Assembly (NCBI GenBank): GCA_900541065.1
Contig: UQIE01000001.1
Coordinates: forward strand, 236,589 to 300,588
Direction: 5' to 3'
From: an uncultured Collinsella sp.
GTDB lineage: Bacteria; Actinomycetota; Coriobacteriia; Coriobacteriales; Coriobacteriaceae
DNA: 64,000 bases
Shown: piece by piece, positions 24,578-33,986 of the stretch
How positions within the stretch are numbered: the stretch's first letter is position 1
Layout of the letters: every line of letters begins with the position of its first letter
Position numbers and translations under genes: made by a program
The notes under the pieces: generated by a model
Told to the model about the DNA's origin: nothing
Database searches by the model: none
The model's input: only the letters and a program-made list of their open reading frames with translations

Positions 24578-25519
24578 TTATGCGTCCTTCATCTTGACGT
24601 CGAGGGCGTCGCGCAGACCATCACCCAACAGGGTGAAGGCGAGCACCGTCGAGAGAATTGCCAGACCGGGCATGATCATCATCCAGGGAGCAGTCAGGAG
24701 ATACTGCTGACCGTCCTGAATCATGGAGCCCCACGAAGGCGTAGGCGGAATAACGCCCATGCCGAGGAAGGACAGAGCGGACTCGGTCAGAATGGCGCCA
24801 CCAATGTTCATGGTCGCGTAGACCACGATGGAGGCGACGGAGTTCGGGAAGATGTGACGCACGACGATACGAGCATCAGATGCACCCATCGCGCGCGCAG
24901 CATCAACATAGTCGTTTTCCTTGACGGTCAGGATCGCGGATCGGAAGACGCGCGCAATCGAAGGCCAGCCGAGAATACCGATGGCGATAAAGACGTTCTG
25001 AAGGCCACGGCCGATAACGGCGATCATGGCGACAACGAACAGCACGTACGGGAACGCCAGGAAGATGTCCGCACAGCGCATGATGATCGTATCCCAGATG
25101 CCGCCGTAGAAACCGGCCAGAGCACCCATGACCAGACCAATTAGCGTGGAGATCGCGGTGGCCATAATTCCGACGGACAGCGAAACGCGCGCACCGTAGA
25201 TAACGCGGACGAGAATGTCACGACCAAGGGCGTCGGTGCCAAACGGGTGCTCTGCACACGGAGCCAACAGCGACGTCTCGGCCATAGTGGTCGAGTCGGA
25301 AGCCGTCGGGGAACCGAGCCAGGGCTTAGCCCACAGATCTGCGGTCAGGGCAACCACAACGACGATGATGATCCAGCAGACACCGATAACGGCGAGCTTG
25401 TTCTTACGAAGACGCTTAAAAGCGTCGCCCCACAGCGTGCGGGACTTGGCGGGAGCAGATGCGACCTTGGTGGCGGTAGCCTGCTCCTGAGACTGAGACT
25501 GAGAATCAGTTTCCTGCAT
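24578..25519 (-). CDS. oppC: Oligopeptide ABC transporter permease, OppC type
   Basis: A 313-residue membrane protein of the DppC/OppC family. A cytosolic N-terminus rich in Gln/Ser is followed by a first membrane helix near 40-60, an external loop with HPFGTDALGRDILVRVIYG, and five further helices. The ATPase-coupling EAA loop is seen near DAARAMGASDARIVVRHIFPN. It pairs with OppB to form the channel. Confidence 0.93.
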   Translation of the reverse strand: MQETDSQSQSQEQATATKVASAPAKSRTLWGDAFKRLRKNKLAVIGVCWIIIVVVVALTADLWAKPWLGSPTASDSTTMAETSLLAPCAEHPFGTDALGRDILVRVIYGARVSLSVGIMATAISTLIGLVMGALAGFYGGIWDTIIMRCADIFLAFPYVLFVVAMIAVIGRGLQNVFIAIGILGWPSIARVFRSAILTVKENDYVDAARAMGASDARIVVRHIFPNSVASIVVYATMNIGGAILTESALSFLGMGVIPPTPSWGSMIQDGQQYLLTAPWMMIMPGLAILSTVLAFTLLGDGLRDALDVKMKDA

Positions 25520-25533
25520 GAGACGTACCTCCC

Positions 25534-26571
25534 TTAGGCCTTATCCGACGGACCGCCAAGGCGGATGCGCGGGTCGAGGAATGCATAGCTAATGTCGACG
25601 AGCAGGTTGATCACCATGACGACGACAACGATGAGCGTAACGCCGCCCATAACGATGGGCCAGTCACGCATGCTAATGGCGCGATAGACCTCATAGCCGA
25701 TACCGGGCCAGTTAAAGACCGTCTCGGTCAGGATGGCGCCCGAAAGCATGCCGCCAAAGTCGACACCAATATAGGTAACGACGGGGATGAGTGCATTCTT
25801 AAGCGCATGCTTGACGATGATCGCACGATTGGAGAGACCCTTGGCCTTTGCCGTACGGATGTAATCCTGGTTCATGACGTCAAGCAGCTGCGAGCGCATA
25901 ATGCGCGCAGCATAAGCGGTCGAAACCGAAGCCAGCGTAATGGTCGGAAGCACATAGTGCATCCAATCCTGATACTGAGAGCTGGAACCGCCGGCACCCG
26001 AGATCGGCATGGAGATTGCACCGCCCGTGGCGTCCTTGAGGATGACGCCAAAGAACAGCTGCAGCAACATACCGAGCCAGAAGGCCGGGACCGCAACGAG
26101 GATCGACGTGGTGAGCGTTACCAAAATATCCCAGAAGGAATAACGCTTTACCGCCGAAATGATACCCGCACCGATACCCATGATTGCCTCGAGCACGATG
26201 GCGCACGCGGCAAGTTTGACCGTATACGGATACTTCTGGGCGAAGATTTCCGTAACCGGCAGCTTGCGCTGATACGAATTGCCCAGATCGCCATGAAGCA
26301 GGCCGTTCATGTAATACAAGTAACGGTCCACGAGCGACGTTTGAACGGGGTCGCCGTTCTCGTCAAGGATCGCGTTGCCGTCCTCGTCCGTCTGGACCAG
26401 GTGATAGCGAACGCGAAGCTGAAGCTCCACCTCGGGGGACAGAGCCTTGTCTCCACCGATCAGCTTGATCGGATCTCCCGGCACGATATTCTGGAGGGCG
26501 AACAGAATCAGCGTAACGCCCAAAAACACCGGGATGAACTGAAGCACACGTTTAACGATGTACTTACCCAT
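25534..26571 (-). CDS. oppB: Oligopeptide ABC transporter permease, OppB type
   Basis: A 345-residue membrane protein of the DppB/OppB family. The N-terminal helix YIVKRVLQFIPVFLGVTLILF is typical and five more helices follow. The coupling loop lies near YIRTAKAKGLSNRAIIVKHALKN. The external loop after the first helix is long and acidic (DEDGNAILDENGDP region). A hairpin separates it from oppA upstream. Confidence 0.93.
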   Translation of the reverse strand: MGKYIVKRVLQFIPVFLGVTLILFALQNIVPGDPIKLIGGDKALSPEVELQLRVRYHLVQTDEDGNAILDENGDPVQTSLVDRYLYYMNGLLHGDLGNSYQRKLPVTEIFAQKYPYTVKLAACAIVLEAIMGIGAGIISAVKRYSFWDILVTLTTSILVAVPAFWLGMLLQLFFGVILKDATGGAISMPISGAGGSSSQYQDWMHYVLPTITLASVSTAYAARIMRSQLLDVMNQDYIRTAKAKGLSNRAIIVKHALKNALIPVVTYIGVDFGGMLSGAILTETVFNWPGIGYEVYRAISMRDWPIVMGGVTLIVVVVMVINLLVDISYAFLDPRIRLGGPSDKA

Positions 26572-26602
26572 ACCACTCCCCTATCTAGGGATTAACCTAA
26601 AT

Positions 26603-26630
26603 GGGATGCCGATCGCCAGACCGGCATCCC
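26603..26630 (-). terminator. Intercistronic hairpin between oppA and oppB
   Basis: A 9-bp perfect stem GGGATGCCG/CGGCATCCC with a 10-base loop, without a strong T-run. Such hairpins after the binding-protein gene usually protect or attenuate the mRNA so that the lipoprotein is made in excess. Confidence 0.65.
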
Positions 26631-26727
26631 AAAATTACCATCAGCCAGTTTACCCCAGGTTAGGGAGAACTGTATGTTTCCCATGAGGTCTACGTAAATA
26701 CTTGACCCTCACGGAAGCTGCAAACTC

Positions 26728-28404
26728 TTAGGCGAGCTCAGCGGTACCCAGATCGGCGTGCTTCTGCGGATCGACATAGAGGTGCTTGATGCGATCGGAG
26801 CCGGCGATGGTGTGCGTGTAGAACATAATCGGGATGACCGGGCAGTCGGCAGCGACCATTGCGTCGGCCTCCTGCATCTTAGCGACGCGCTCCTCGTCGT
26901 CAACAATAGTACGAGCCTCGTCGACCTTGGCGTCGAACTCGGGGTTGTTGTAACCGGAGCGGTTGTCGCCACCGAGGGAGTCGGAGTGGAACAGCGGATA
27001 CAGGAAGTTGTCCATGATCGGGTAGTCGGCAATCCAACCCAGACGACCGAACTGATAGTTAAAGTTCTGATACTGCTCGAGCAGGGCAGACCACTCAGGG
27101 GTATCGGAGACAGCGGTAACGCCAACCTTGGCGAGGTCGCCGATGATGGACTCCATGATCTCCTTGTGACCGCCGTCCTGGTTGTAGGACAGGGTCACGC
27201 TAATGCCACGATCCCCGTTAGCGCCAGCGGGAGCAACCTTGTCGAGGTACTCGTTAGCCTTGTCGACATCGTAGGCGCAGAACTCCCATGCGCCCTCCTT
27301 GTAGCCATCGATGCCCGGAGGAACAATGCCGTCGGCAGGGGTACGGGTACCCTTGAAGATGGTCTTGCAGATGGCCTCACGGTTAATGGCCAGGGAGATG
27401 CCCCTACGCAGGTCGGCGTTGTTGAACGGCTCGGCCGTGGTGTTGCAGGTCAGATAGTACGTGGAAGGCTCGGCGCCGAGCAGCATGCGCTCGCCGTCAC
27501 CCATGGTGTAGCCGTCCTTGGACACGCCGCGATCCTTCTTGGCGGCATCGATCTGAGCGACGGGAACGTCGCAGACATCGAGGTTACCGGCCTGGAACTC
27601 CTTGTAAGCGGTCTCCATGTCCTTGATGACCTGGAAGTGGATGCCATCGATCTTGGCCTTGTCGCCATAGTAATCGTCGAACTTCTTGACGTTGATCTCC
27701 TGGCCATCCTCCCACTTGCCGTCCATCATGAACGGGCCGTTACCGACCGGGGCAAGATAGAAGCTCTTGACATCGGACTCGGCGCACTCGGGAACCGGGG
27801 CCAGAGCCGGATGAGAGGCGACGAAGGGGAAGTCAGCGTAAGCGGAAGACAGCTTGACGACGAGGGTCTCATCGTCGGGGCACGTAACACCGGTGAGCTC
27901 GGTAGCGTTACCGGCAAGCAGGTCGTCATAACCCTCGACCATGGAAAGGTGATAGGAGACCTCGGAAGGACCGTACTCGGTAGCGATGGCCGACTTGGTG
28001 TTGACCAGACGCTCCCAACCGAGCTTGAAGGACTTGGAGGTAACGTCGTCACCGTTGTGGAACTTGGCCTTCTTGATCTTGAAGGTAAACTCGGTGGCGT
28101 CGTCGTTGGACTCAAAGGACTCGCAAGCCAGCGGAACGATCTCGCCCTTCTCGGCGTCGTAAGAGGTCAGAGCGTCAAAGAGCTGGTACTCGACCTGAGT
28201 GCCCTGGTCCTCCTGGACATTGTAGGGGTCGATGCAGACCGGGTTGTTGATGTAGAAGTTCAGCGTCGAACCGGACTCAGAACCGGAAGCGTCGCCACCC
28301 TTCTTGCCACATGCGGCAAGAAAAGCCATGGAGCTCGCAGCAAGGGTGCCGCCAACAAAGGCGCGACGACCCATAACGGGCTGGTGGAACATAGAATCAG
28401 CCAT
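26728..28404 (-). CDS. oppA: Oligopeptide-binding lipoprotein, OppA type
   Basis: A 558-residue family-5 solute-binding protein that captures peptides outside the membrane. The signal sequence contains GRRAFVGG and a hydrophobic stretch, and the lipobox is LAAC (Cys at about 32), so it is a lipoprotein. The conserved peptide-binding fold shows INNPVCIDPYNVQ and, near the middle, NADLRRGISLAINR. ATG 28404 has AGGAGG before it. It heads the oppABCDF operon; the spacer 28405-28645 probably holds the promoter but no clear -35/-10 pair stands out. Confidence 0.93.
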   Translation of the reverse strand: MADSMFHQPVMGRRAFVGGTLAASSMAFLAACGKKGGDASGSESGSTLNFYINNPVCIDPYNVQEDQGTQVEYQLFDALTSYDAEKGEIVPLACESFESNDDATEFTFKIKKAKFHNGDDVTSKSFKLGWERLVNTKSAIATEYGPSEVSYHLSMVEGYDDLLAGNATELTGVTCPDDETLVVKLSSAYADFPFVASHPALAPVPECAESDVKSFYLAPVGNGPFMMDGKWEDGQEINVKKFDDYYGDKAKIDGIHFQVIKDMETAYKEFQAGNLDVCDVPVAQIDAAKKDRGVSKDGYTMGDGERMLLGAEPSTYYLTCNTTAEPFNNADLRRGISLAINREAICKTIFKGTRTPADGIVPPGIDGYKEGAWEFCAYDVDKANEYLDKVAPAGANGDRGISVTLSYNQDGGHKEIMESIIGDLAKVGVTAVSDTPEWSALLEQYQNFNYQFGRLGWIADYPIMDNFLYPLFHSDSLGGDNRSGYNNPEFDAKVDEARTIVDDEERVAKMQEADAMVAADCPVIPIMFYTHTIAGSDRIKHLYVDPQKHADLGTAELA

Positions 28405-28645
28405 GCCATCCTCCTTATGAGATAGGACAAAGAAATGTTCAGTCGGACACATGTCGAAACAATCCGATCCGAACCATCAAAACGCCGCCCGCTGCTATGG
28501 CTGGTTATGCACAACGGACCAACGTTTTGCAATACAGTAGCGCATTTTATACACAATTTGGGGCTAATTCCGGTTAACGGTCGAGAATTTCTTTAGTTGG
28601 GCGAAGTATGTGGGGATATTTTGACTCTGTTACAAATATGTAAAC

Positions 28646-28677
28646 AAAAAGGGTCCCGCACTTACGGGACCCTTTTT
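28646..28677 (-). terminator. Terminator of secG (bidirectional)
   Basis: AAAAAGGGTCCCG-CACTTA-CGGGACCCTTTTT, a classic intrinsic terminator with T5 on both strands, 22 bases past the secG stop. Confidence 0.93.
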
Positions 28678-28698
28678 GAATATTTATGCGGCTCGTGC

Positions 28699-28953
28699 TT
28701 AGTAGCCGACGATGCCCTGCGGGAAGAAGAACATGCACAGCACGACGCACACGGCAAACACGACAGCCATGATGACGGTCAGGCGGTCGAGGTTCTGCTC
28801 CATGACGCCCGTGGCAGAGCTGGAGTTATACAGCGAGCTAGCGATCATATCCGAAACGCCGGTGCCCTTACCGGAATGCATCAGGACGAGAATCGTCAGC
28901 GCCACGGCAGAGACAGCCCAAACGACAAACAGAAGAATCTGGAACGGACCCAT
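28699..28953 (-). CDS. secG: Preprotein translocase subunit SecG
   Basis: An 84-residue inner-membrane protein with two hydrophobic helices (about 6-25 and 58-78) and the SecG loop HSGKGTGVSDMIASSLY between them. It stimulates SecYEG export. ATG 28953 has AAGGAG before it. It follows gpmI behind a terminator, the common gram-positive order. Confidence 0.93.
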   Translation of the reverse strand: MGPFQILLFVVWAVSAVALTILVLMHSGKGTGVSDMIASSLYNSSSATGVMEQNLDRLTVIMAVVFAVCVVLCMFFFPQGIVGY

Positions 28954-29060
28954 AGATAAGCTCCTTAATAGAACAGTTTAAACTCCAGTACTGTACCACA
29001 ATCCCCCGCTCTCCCCTACCTGCCACTCAAGGACGGGGTGGAAATGGCAGAAATACCAAA

Positions 29061-29092
29061 AAGGGGGTTGTCCGGTTGTGGACAACCCCCTT
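29061..29092 (-). terminator. Terminator of the glycolytic operon
   Basis: A 13-bp stem AAGGGGGTTGTCC/GGACAACCCCCTT with a 6-base loop, followed on the minus strand by further T residues, 26 bases past the gpmI stop. Confidence 0.92.
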
Positions 29093-29117
29093 ACTAGAAA
29101 ACGGTATTTGTTTTCTA

Positions 29118-30671
29118 TTAGGCCTCGGTGGCGAGCACGCGGCCCGTCATCTCGGCGGAAGGCTCAATACCAGCCATGGTGAGCATGGTCGGAGCGATAT
29201 CGGAAAGACGGCCGTCCTCGACACCGGTGAGCTTGGCCTTCTCATCAACGATGATGAACGGCACACGGTTGGTGGTGTGAGCCGTAAACGGATGCTTGGA
29301 ACCGTCGGAAGCAACGTCAAACATGTGATCGGCGTTGCCGTGGTCGGCGGTGATCAGCGCAAAGCCGCCCTTGGCGAGAATCGCCGGGACAACCTTAGAC
29401 AGGGCATCGTCAACGGCCTCGACGGCCTTAACGGCGGCGTCGAAGACACCGGTGTGACCAACCATGTCGCAGTTCGCGAAGTTCACGATGTAGAAATCAG
29501 CGCGATCCTCGTTGATGGCGGCGACGAGCTTCTCGGTAACCTCGGGAGCGCTCATCTCGGGCTGCAGATCGTAGGTAGCGACCTTGGGGGAAGCGACGAG
29601 CACGCGCTCCTCGCCCTCCTTGGGCTCCTCGATGCCGCCGTTGAGGAAGAACGTCACGTGGGCGTACTTCTCGGTCTCGGCGGTGTGCAGCTGCTTCAGG
29701 CCGTTGGCGGCGATAACGTCGGCCAGGACGTTCTCGGGGAACGTCTTGGGGAAGGCGACCTCGACGTCAAACGTCGGATCGTACTCGGTCATCGTCACAA
29801 AGTGCGAAAGCTTGATCTGCTCGCGCTCAAAGCCGTCGAACTCCTTGTCCGTGAACACGCGGGTCATCTGACGAGCGCGGTCGGGACGGAAGTTGAAGAA
29901 GATGGCCGCGTCGCCCTCGTGGATGCCCTCGTTGTGGGCAGCGAAGGGCTCGACGAACTCGTCGCCGCGCGGATCCTTCTCGTAGTAGGCCTTGATACCG
30001 GCAACAGGGTCGACATCGGCATCGGACGCGTTGACCATGACGTCGTAGGCACGCTGGATGCGCTCCCAACGGTTGTCGCGGTCCATGGCCCAATAGCGGC
30101 CCGAGACGGTGGCGACGCGAGCGTCGCAACCGGTCTCCTCGGAGATCTTCGCCAGGAAGGCGCAGAACTCACTCATATAGCCAGCGCCGGACTGCGGGTC
30201 AACGTCGCGGCCATCCATAAAGGCGTGGACGCGAACGGTCTTGACACCGTGCTCGGCAGCCATCTTGACCAGAGCCTCGACGTGGTTCATGTGAGAATGA
30301 ACACCGCCAGGGCTCATAAGGCCCATGAGGTGGAGAGTCTTGCCGTCAGCCTTGACGTCGTCCATAGCCTTGACGAAGACCTCGTTCTTGGCGATGGAGC
30401 CGTCCTTGATGGCATTGTTGATGCGCGAAAGCTCCTGGAACACGATGCGGCCGGCACCGATGTTGAGGTGGCCTACCTCGGAGTTGCCCATCTGGCCGTC
30501 GGGAAGGCCCACGTCCTCGCCCGAAGCACCGAGCGTGGTGTGAGGATACTTCTCGTATAGGCTATCAAGGAAGGGCGTCTTGGCAGCGGCGACGGCGTTC
30601 TCACCATCGGCCGGAGCAAGGCCGCAGCCATCCATGATAATCAGGAGTGCAGGAAGATGACGCTGTGCCAT
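29118..30671 (-). CDS. gpmI: 2,3-bisphosphoglycerate-independent phosphoglycerate mutase
   Basis: Interconverts 3- and 2-phosphoglycerate using two Mn ions. The 517 residues show the alkaline-phosphatase-like core: IIMDGCG near 12-18, the nucleophile Ser in GQMGNSEVGH (about 64), DGRDVDP, RPDRARQ, and the C-terminal metal site TADHGN. It lies five bases after tpiA and ends the operon. Confidence 0.97.
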   Translation of the reverse strand: MAQRHLPALLIIMDGCGLAPADGENAVAAAKTPFLDSLYEKYPHTTLGASGEDVGLPDGQMGNSEVGHLNIGAGRIVFQELSRINNAIKDGSIAKNEVFVKAMDDVKADGKTLHLMGLMSPGGVHSHMNHVEALVKMAAEHGVKTVRVHAFMDGRDVDPQSGAGYMSEFCAFLAKISEETGCDARVATVSGRYWAMDRDNRWERIQRAYDVMVNASDADVDPVAGIKAYYEKDPRGDEFVEPFAAHNEGIHEGDAAIFFNFRPDRARQMTRVFTDKEFDGFEREQIKLSHFVTMTEYDPTFDVEVAFPKTFPENVLADVIAANGLKQLHTAETEKYAHVTFFLNGGIEEPKEGEERVLVASPKVATYDLQPEMSAPEVTEKLVAAINEDRADFYIVNFANCDMVGHTGVFDAAVKAVEAVDDALSKVVPAILAKGGFALITADHGNADHMFDVASDGSKHPFTAHTTNRVPFIIVDEKAKLTGVEDGRLSDIAPTMLTMAGIEPSAEMTGRVLATEA

Positions 30672-30676
30672 ATGTC

Positions 30677-31444
30677 CTACTCGCCTGCCTTGACGACCAT
30701 AGAGGCGAAGTCGGCAGCCTTGAGCGAAGCGCCGCCCACGAGGGCGCCGTCAACGTCGGGCTTGGCGACGAGCTCGGCAATGTTGCCGGGCTTAGCGGAA
30801 CCACCGTACAGGACGCGGATGCCGTTAGCGAGCTCCTCGCCGAACATCTCCTTGAGGGTCTCACGGATAGCGCCGCAGACCTCCTGAGCGTCCTCGGCGG
30901 TAGCGGTCTTGCCGGTGCCGATGGCCCAGATGGGCTCGTAGGCGACGACGACCTGCTTGGGGCAGGTGATCTCAAGACCAGCAAGGCCAGCCTTGACCTG
31001 GTTCACGACGTGCTCGACATAGGTGCCGGCCTCGCGGACCTCGAGGGACTCGCCGCAGCAGAAGACGGGAACAAGACCGGCGGCAACGAGGGCCTTGGCC
31101 TTCTTGTTCTGATCCTCGTCGGTCTCGTGGAAGTAGTCGCGACGCTCGGAGTGACCGATGATGCAGTAGGTGCAGCCAGCGGACTTGAGCATGTCGCAAG
31201 AGGACTCACCGGTGAAGGCACCCTTGGCCTCCCAGTACACGTTCTGTGCACCGAGGGCGATGGGGGCAGCCTGAATGCGGTCATGAACCGTGGTGATGTC
31301 GATGGTCGGAGGGCAGACGAGTACCTCGACGCCAGCCGGAACCTCGGGCAGAGCCTGAGCCAGCTCGTCGGCGAGCTTTGCGGCCTCGGCGACGTCGTTG
31401 TTCATCTTCCAGTTACCAGCGATAAGAAGGGTGCGATTAGGCAT
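30677..31444 (-). CDS. tpiA: Triosephosphate isomerase
   Basis: Interconverts dihydroxyacetone phosphate and glyceraldehyde 3-phosphate. The 255-residue barrel has NWKM near 11-14 (catalytic Lys), the catalytic His in GHSERR, the catalytic Glu in YEPIWAIGTG and the phosphate loop YGGS. The start ATG overlaps the pgk stop by eight bases (ATGCCTAA), with GGAGG inside pgk, showing translational coupling. Confidence 0.97.
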   Translation of the reverse strand: MPNRTLLIAGNWKMNNDVAEAAKLADELAQALPEVPAGVEVLVCPPTIDITTVHDRIQAAPIALGAQNVYWEAKGAFTGESSCDMLKSAGCTYCIIGHSERRDYFHETDEDQNKKAKALVAAGLVPVFCCGESLEVREAGTYVEHVVNQVKAGLAGLEITCPKQVVVAYEPIWAIGTGKTATAEDAQEVCGAIRETLKEMFGEELANGIRVLYGGSAKPGNIAELVAKPDVDGALVGGASLKAADFASMVVKAGE

Positions 31445-32627
31445 CGAGAAGCGCCTCCACTCCGGGCAGGGCCTTACCCTCGACGAGCTCCATGGAAGCG
31501 CCACCACCGGTGGAGATCCAGCTCATCTTGTCGGCCAGGTTGAACTTGTTGACAGCTGCGACGGAGTCGCCACCGCCGATAATCGAGGTGCAATCGGCCT
31601 CGGCGACAGCCTCGGCAATAGCCTGGGTGCCGTGAGCGAAGTTGTCGAACTCGAAGACGCCCATGGGGCCATTCCAGAACACGGTCTTGGCGCCCTTGAC
31701 AGCCTCGGCGTAGAGCTCCTCGGTCTTAGGACCGATGTCCATGCCCTCACGATCGTCGGGGATAGCGTCGGAAGCGACAACCTCGGGGACAGCGTCCTCG
31801 CCAAAGTGATCGGCAACGCGGTTGTCGATGGGGAGCAGGATCTTGACGCCCTTCTCCTCGGCCTTCTTAAGCATCTCGCCGGCGCGCTCGACCCAGTCCT
31901 CTTCCTTGAGGGACTGACCGACGGACAGGCCCTGAGCCAGGAAGAAGGTGTAGGCCATGCCGCCACCGATGATCAGGGTGTCAGCGGAGTCGATGAGGTG
32001 ATCGAGAACGCCGATCTTGGAGGAAACCTTGGAACCGCCGACGATAGCGACGAAGGGGCGCTCGGGCTCGGCGAAGATGCCGGTCAGCGTGTCGACCTCC
32101 TTCTCAAGCAGGAAGCCAGCGACGGCAGGCAGGTAAGCGGCGGGGCCCACGACGGAACCCTGGGCGCGGTGAGCGGTGCCGAAGGCATCGAGAACGAAGA
32201 CGTCACCATAGGAAGCGAGCTTCTTGGCGATCTCGGGATCGTTCTTCTTCTCACGCTTATCGAAGCGGACGTTCTCGAGAACGAGAACCTTGCCCGGCTC
32301 GACGGCAGCGACAGCCTCGGCAGCCTTCTCGCCGTAAGTGTCGGCGACAAAGGCAACGTCGAGACCAGAGAGCTCGGCGAGCTTCTTGGCGACGGGCTCG
32401 AGGGACAGCTCGGGCTGGAAGCCGGTGCCATCGGGACGGCCGAGGTGGCTCATGAGGATGACGCGAGCGTTGTGCTCAACGAGATAGTTGATGGTGGGCA
32501 GGGCAGCCTTGATACGGGTGGTGTCGCCAACGACGCCATCCTTGATAGGCACGTTGAAGTCAACGCGGACGAGAACGCGCTTGCCGTCGACATCGATGTC
32601 GCGGACGGTCTTCTTGGTAAAGGCCAT
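31437..32627 (-). CDS. pgk: Phosphoglycerate kinase
   Basis: Makes ATP from 1,3-bisphosphoglycerate. The 396 residues contain RVDFNVP near 20-26, the LMSHLGRPDG loop, the hinge region, and the nucleotide loop GGGDSVAAV near the C-terminus. ATG 32627 is chosen because the family start (MAFTKKTVRDID) is there. It follows gap across a terminator-like hairpin, so part of its transcription may come from the gap promoter by read-through. Confidence 0.97.
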   Translation of the reverse strand: MAFTKKTVRDIDVDGKRVLVRVDFNVPIKDGVVGDTTRIKAALPTINYLVEHNARVILMSHLGRPDGTGFQPELSLEPVAKKLAELSGLDVAFVADTYGEKAAEAVAAVEPGKVLVLENVRFDKREKKNDPEIAKKLASYGDVFVLDAFGTAHRAQGSVVGPAAYLPAVAGFLLEKEVDTLTGIFAEPERPFVAIVGGSKVSSKIGVLDHLIDSADTLIIGGGMAYTFFLAQGLSVGQSLKEEDWVERAGEMLKKAEEKGVKILLPIDNRVADHFGEDAVPEVVASDAIPDDREGMDIGPKTEELYAEAVKGAKTVFWNGPMGVFEFDNFAHGTQAIAEAVAEADCTSIIGGGDSVAAVNKFNLADKMSWISTGGGASMELVEGKALPGVEALLDA

Positions 32628-32686
32628 GTTTGCTTCTACCTTTCGTACGTGTCTGCCTCCCATTACGGCAGACGATTTCCTATAAA

Positions 32687-32730
32687 AAGGGCGCGACCCT
32701 AGGGTGTAAGCCCTATAAGGCCGCGCCCTT
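32687..32730 (-). terminator. Terminator-like hairpin between gap and pgk
   Basis: Arms AAGGGCGCG (32687-32695) and CGCGCCCTT (32722-32730), with an inner partly paired loop and five T residues on the minus strand. It would reduce pgk-tpiA-gpmI expression relative to gap. Confidence 0.8.
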
Positions 32731-32767
32731 CTTTAGACGCTCAACGAGCTATTCGCTAAAAGCTAAA

Positions 32768-33793
32768 TTAAGCAACGAACTTCTCGAAGTACTTGATGGT
32801 GCGGACCATCTGAGAGGTGTAGGAGTTCTCGTTGTCGTACCAAGAGGTGACCTGAACGAGGGTCTGGCCGTTGCCGAGGTCAGAGCACATGGTCTGAGTG
32901 GCGTCGAAGATGGAGCCGTGGGTCTCGCCGATGATGTCGGTGGAGACGATGTCGTCCTCGTTGTAACCGAAGGTCTCGGAGATGGTGGCAGCGTAGGCCT
33001 TCATAGCGGCGTTAACCTCGTCGACGGTGACCTTCTTGTCAACGACAGCGTAGAGGTTGGTGATAGAGCCGGTCGGCGTCGGGACGCGCTGGGCGGCACC
33101 GATGAGCTTACCGTTGAGCTCGGGGAGAACCAGGCCGATGGCCTTGGCAGCACCGGTGGTGTTGGGGACGATGTTGACGGCGCAGGCGCGGCTACGACGC
33201 TTGTTGCCCTTGCGCTGCGGGCCGTCGAGCGGCATCTGGTCGCCGGTCCAGGCGTGAATGGTGGTCATGATGCCGGACACGATGGGAGCGAAGTCGTTCA
33301 GACCCTTGGCCATCGGGGCGAGGCAGTTGGTGGTGCAGGAAGCAGCGGAGATGATGTTGTCCTCAGCGGTCAGCGTCTCATGGTTGACGTTGTACACGAT
33401 GGTGGGCAGATCGCTGCCGGCCGGAGCGGAGATGACGACCTTCTTGGCGCCAGCGTTGATGTGGGCCTGAGCCTTAGCCTTGCTGGTGTAGAAGCCAGTG
33501 CACTCGAGAACGACGTCGACGTCGAGGTCGCCCCAAGGCAGGTTGTTGGCGTCGGCCTCCTTGTAGATCTTGATCTCCTTGCCGTCAACGGTGATGGAAT
33601 CCTCGCCAGCAACGACCTCGTGATCGCGAGCGTAGTTGCCCTGCGTGGAGTCGTACTTCAGCAGGTAAGCGAGCATATCGGGAGAGGTGAGGTCGTTGAT
33701 AGCGACGATCTCGGAGCCCTCATGACCGAACATCTGACGGAAAGCCAGACGACCGATGCGACCGAAGCCGTTAATAGCAACCTTTACTGCCAT
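32768..33793 (-). CDS. gapA: Glyceraldehyde-3-phosphate dehydrogenase
   Basis: Oxidises glyceraldehyde 3-phosphate with NAD and phosphate. The 341 residues begin with the Rossmann motif INGFGRIGR, contain the catalytic ASCTTNC loop (Cys near 155) and the substrate Arg segment, and end SYTSQMVRTIKYFEKF. Asp in NDLT near residue 36 suggests NAD preference. ATG 33793 has AAGGAG before it. It is the first gene of the glycolytic run. Confidence 0.97.
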   Translation of the reverse strand: MAVKVAINGFGRIGRLAFRQMFGHEGSEIVAINDLTSPDMLAYLLKYDSTQGNYARDHEVVAGEDSITVDGKEIKIYKEADANNLPWGDLDVDVVLECTGFYTSKAKAQAHINAGAKKVVISAPAGSDLPTIVYNVNHETLTAEDNIISAASCTTNCLAPMAKGLNDFAPIVSGIMTTIHAWTGDQMPLDGPQRKGNKRRSRACAVNIVPNTTGAAKAIGLVLPELNGKLIGAAQRVPTPTGSITNLYAVVDKKVTVDEVNAAMKAYAATISETFGYNEDDIVSTDIIGETHGSIFDATQTMCSDLGNGQTLVQVTSWYDNENSYTSQMVRTIKYFEKFVA

Positions 33794-33927
33794 TGTGTCT
33801 CCTTTCGTAAGGCCCCCGCGAGCTACAGCGCCCGCCGTTGAGGCCCACAAACTAACCACTCGCCTAATATACCTTTTTTTTGACTTGAATTTCACGAGAA
33901 TGCTCGAAATTGAAAATCAAATTTACG

Positions 33928-33941
33928 TTAAAACGTTTTAA
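33928..33941. promoter_or_regulatory. Perfect 14-bp palindrome upstream of gap
   Basis: TTAAAACGTTTTAA lies about 135 bases before the gap start, between gap and whiA. It is CG-centred, as LacI-family operators often are. A TATATT -10-like hexamer for gap lies near 33866. A binding protein is not identifiable from the window. Confidence 0.4.
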
Positions 33942-33986
33942 AGAATAAAATAGCAGCTAAATCCGTATATAAGTCGATACTTCAAA

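Noticed and set aside
26758..28425. 555-residue plus-strand frame over oppA
   Set aside because: Mirror of the oppA codon pattern, without motifs or a ribosome site.
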